The notes beneath the pieces were generated by a model. It did no database searches, was not told the origin of the DNA, and was given only the letters and a program-made list of their open reading frames with translations. This document shows positions 20,556-21,663 of a stretch of 21,663 nt of DNA, piece after piece. Every line of letters begins with the position of its first letter. Position 1 is the first letter of the stretch. The position numbers and the translations under genes were made by a program. Source of the stretch: Candolleomyces eurysporus. Its lineage: Eukaryota > Basidiomycota > Agaricomycetes > Agaricales > Psathyrellaceae. The stretch covers positions 1 through 21,663 of the forward strand of contig JANBPK010000229.1 in assembly GCA_027579435.1 (NCBI GenBank). Reading direction: 5' to 3'.

Positions 20556-21514
20556 AGAGGAACGAGGGTGACGAAACGAACGGTCAGACCTATAAGCCAG
20601 AACCCCCTTTGATGTTTCTCTAGGAATAGCACCCCCAAAACGAGGTTTGGGCGTTTAACTTAGGCTGTGTATCTCAAAAGAGAGTCAAGCGGAAACATAT
20701 CACATTAAGCGAACCTTCATTAAATTCAAACGTTGAAATAGGTATTTGAGTTCCTGTCTGACCTTCCTCCCGGAATCACGGACACAAAAACGTATGAGAG
20801 TTCACTGTCGCCCTTCGGGCTTGCTCTATCAGATTGCTCTTTTTCTCAAGGCGACGTGAGTCAGTGAGCCAGAGGAAGACCTTTAAGCCCACTAAACGGT
20901 CTTCAAGAAAGGTTCGCGCTGAGAACCATTCGGTATGTCCCGCTAAATCGCAGGATTGCTACCTCCATCAAGTTAAATGAAAAGCACGCGCCAAGTCTGC
21001 CGTAGACATGGTTCACGAATACGGAATCTTGGAACCAGCTGACTGCCAACTCATCCGAGAATCGGAGGAGGGTCAATCGACCAATGTTGGCTGGTTTTAC
21101 TCTATATTGAACCCGTGATCGCAGACTTTCTTCAGTGCTCGCGTTGTGACAACGTGTCGTGGCAAACGATACGAAATTAAACCTTATCTTACTTCGGTCC
21201 AAATGAGAGCCCGGCTTATCGCGATGATGAATCACACGAAAAGCTATTCCTCTCGGAACGATGTTAATCGGGCGTCTCAACTAGCAATGAGGACCTGTGG
21301 CGAGTGGCCGGTGCTGCACACGGCAAGGGCCGAGGCATTTTGCATGGTTCTTGTAGGTGCTGTCCCCTTGCCTACCCTCCATATCATCTCACACTTGCAT
21401 TATTCCTTCTCTCGTTGAGCCTAAACATCTCCTAGTCAAAGCCGAAGACACCGTGGGCCTGGGGCTCGCAGTTCCTGGCACTTGGGCTCAGCGGGCCGTC
21501 GCTTCGCGCGGCAG

Positions 21515-21647
21515 GTTCCGAGGCCTCTCTCGTTTTGACTGGGAAAGGGAGACAGTTCACACCGTCACGTTGTACGAAACAGAAAAAAAGCTTGGCACAA
21601 TTTGGCCCTGGGGTACAAGTACCCGAGGCTTATAGAGGCCTCGGAAC
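21515..21647. repeat. 14-bp inverted repeat with 105-bp spacer
   Basis: GTTCCGAGGCCTCT at 21515-21528 is perfectly complementary to AGAGGCCTCGGAAC at 21634-21647. The spacer also carries the near-perfect palindrome GGGTAC-AA-GTACCC. This could be the ends of a small non-autonomous element or a long hairpin; target-site duplications were not evident. Confidence 0.55.
21611..21624. repeat. Palindrome GGGTAC-AA-GTACCC
   Basis: Six-base arms around a two-base centre, nested inside the larger inverted repeat. It could be a binding site for a dimeric regulator or part of a hairpin; nothing else supports a function. Confidence 0.4.
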
Positions 21648-21663
21648 TGTTGCGATAACGGAG

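Larger units (their letters stand above)
20556..21663. other. Right-end intergenic region, no gene seen
   Basis: Holds the promoter of the membrane-protein gene on its left. A GCCC-TTC-GGGC hairpin-like sequence lies at about 20811-20821. Open frames at 20903-21280 (minus) and 21146-21418 (plus) overlap each other on opposite strands and lack recognisable motifs or splice-supported extensions. An inverted repeat occupies the far right. Confidence 0.4.

Noticed and set aside
20903..21280. 125-codon minus-strand open frame near the right end
   Set aside because: No family recognised and overlapped by another open frame on the opposite strand.
1..21663. tRNA, rRNA, CRISPR array or intact transposase
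   Set aside because: Scanned both strands for T-arm-like motifs, regularly spaced repeats and transposase signatures and found none convincing.

Overview
The window looks like nuclear DNA of an agaricomycete (mushroom-forming basidiomycete). The genes are rich in introns of about 50-90 bp with GT-AG ends, and the recognisable proteins belong to families expanded in Agaricomycetes: HNH-nuclease-domain proteins, a TPR-CHAT protein, a ricin-B-type lectin, a seven-helix membrane protein and a large 'WWxKPLDV' multi-pass membrane protein. No tRNA, rRNA, CRISPR array, prokaryotic operon-scale cluster or intact transposon was recognised. All exon structures were derived by eye from splice signals, reading-frame continuity and family resemblance.

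Layout. 1-3413 (+ strand): two tandem paralogues of an HNH-domain gene with matching intron positions. Copy 1 (330-1465) can be spliced to an open frame but has no visible ATG. Copy 2 (2129-3413) carries two frameshifts and a changed HNH motif. 3461-7592 (- strand): a TPR-CHAT (caspase-like) gene, convergent with HNH copy 2 and only 47 bp from it; a single N splits its frame. 9406-10686 (-): a six-exon secreted protein joining a thaumatin-like region to a complete three-lobed ricin-B lectin. 10794-14252: mostly non-coding, with a frame-shifted coding-like relic (12179-13137, +) and an AT-rich block of small overlapping ORFs of bacterial appearance (13283-14026, -). 14253-15499 (-): a five-exon seven-helix membrane protein. 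16632-18332 (-): a Ser-rich, largely disordered protein. 18757-18942: a 92-bp tandem duplication that copies the stop codon of the next gene. 18933-20555 (-): a two-exon multi-pass membrane protein. 20556-21663: no gene seen, one inverted repeat.

How the genes relate. There is no obvious single pathway. The most suggestive neighbourhood is the left end, where HNH nuclease-like proteins sit beside a CHAT-domain putative protease with an intact His/Cys pair. Both domain types occur in bacterial immune effectors, but both families are also multicopy in mushroom genomes, so linkage may be chance. The other genes encode secreted or membrane proteins typical of fast-evolving accessory regions. Nine single Ns are scattered through the window. 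Four lie beside homopolymers, and one of these (7376) creates an artificial-looking frame break.
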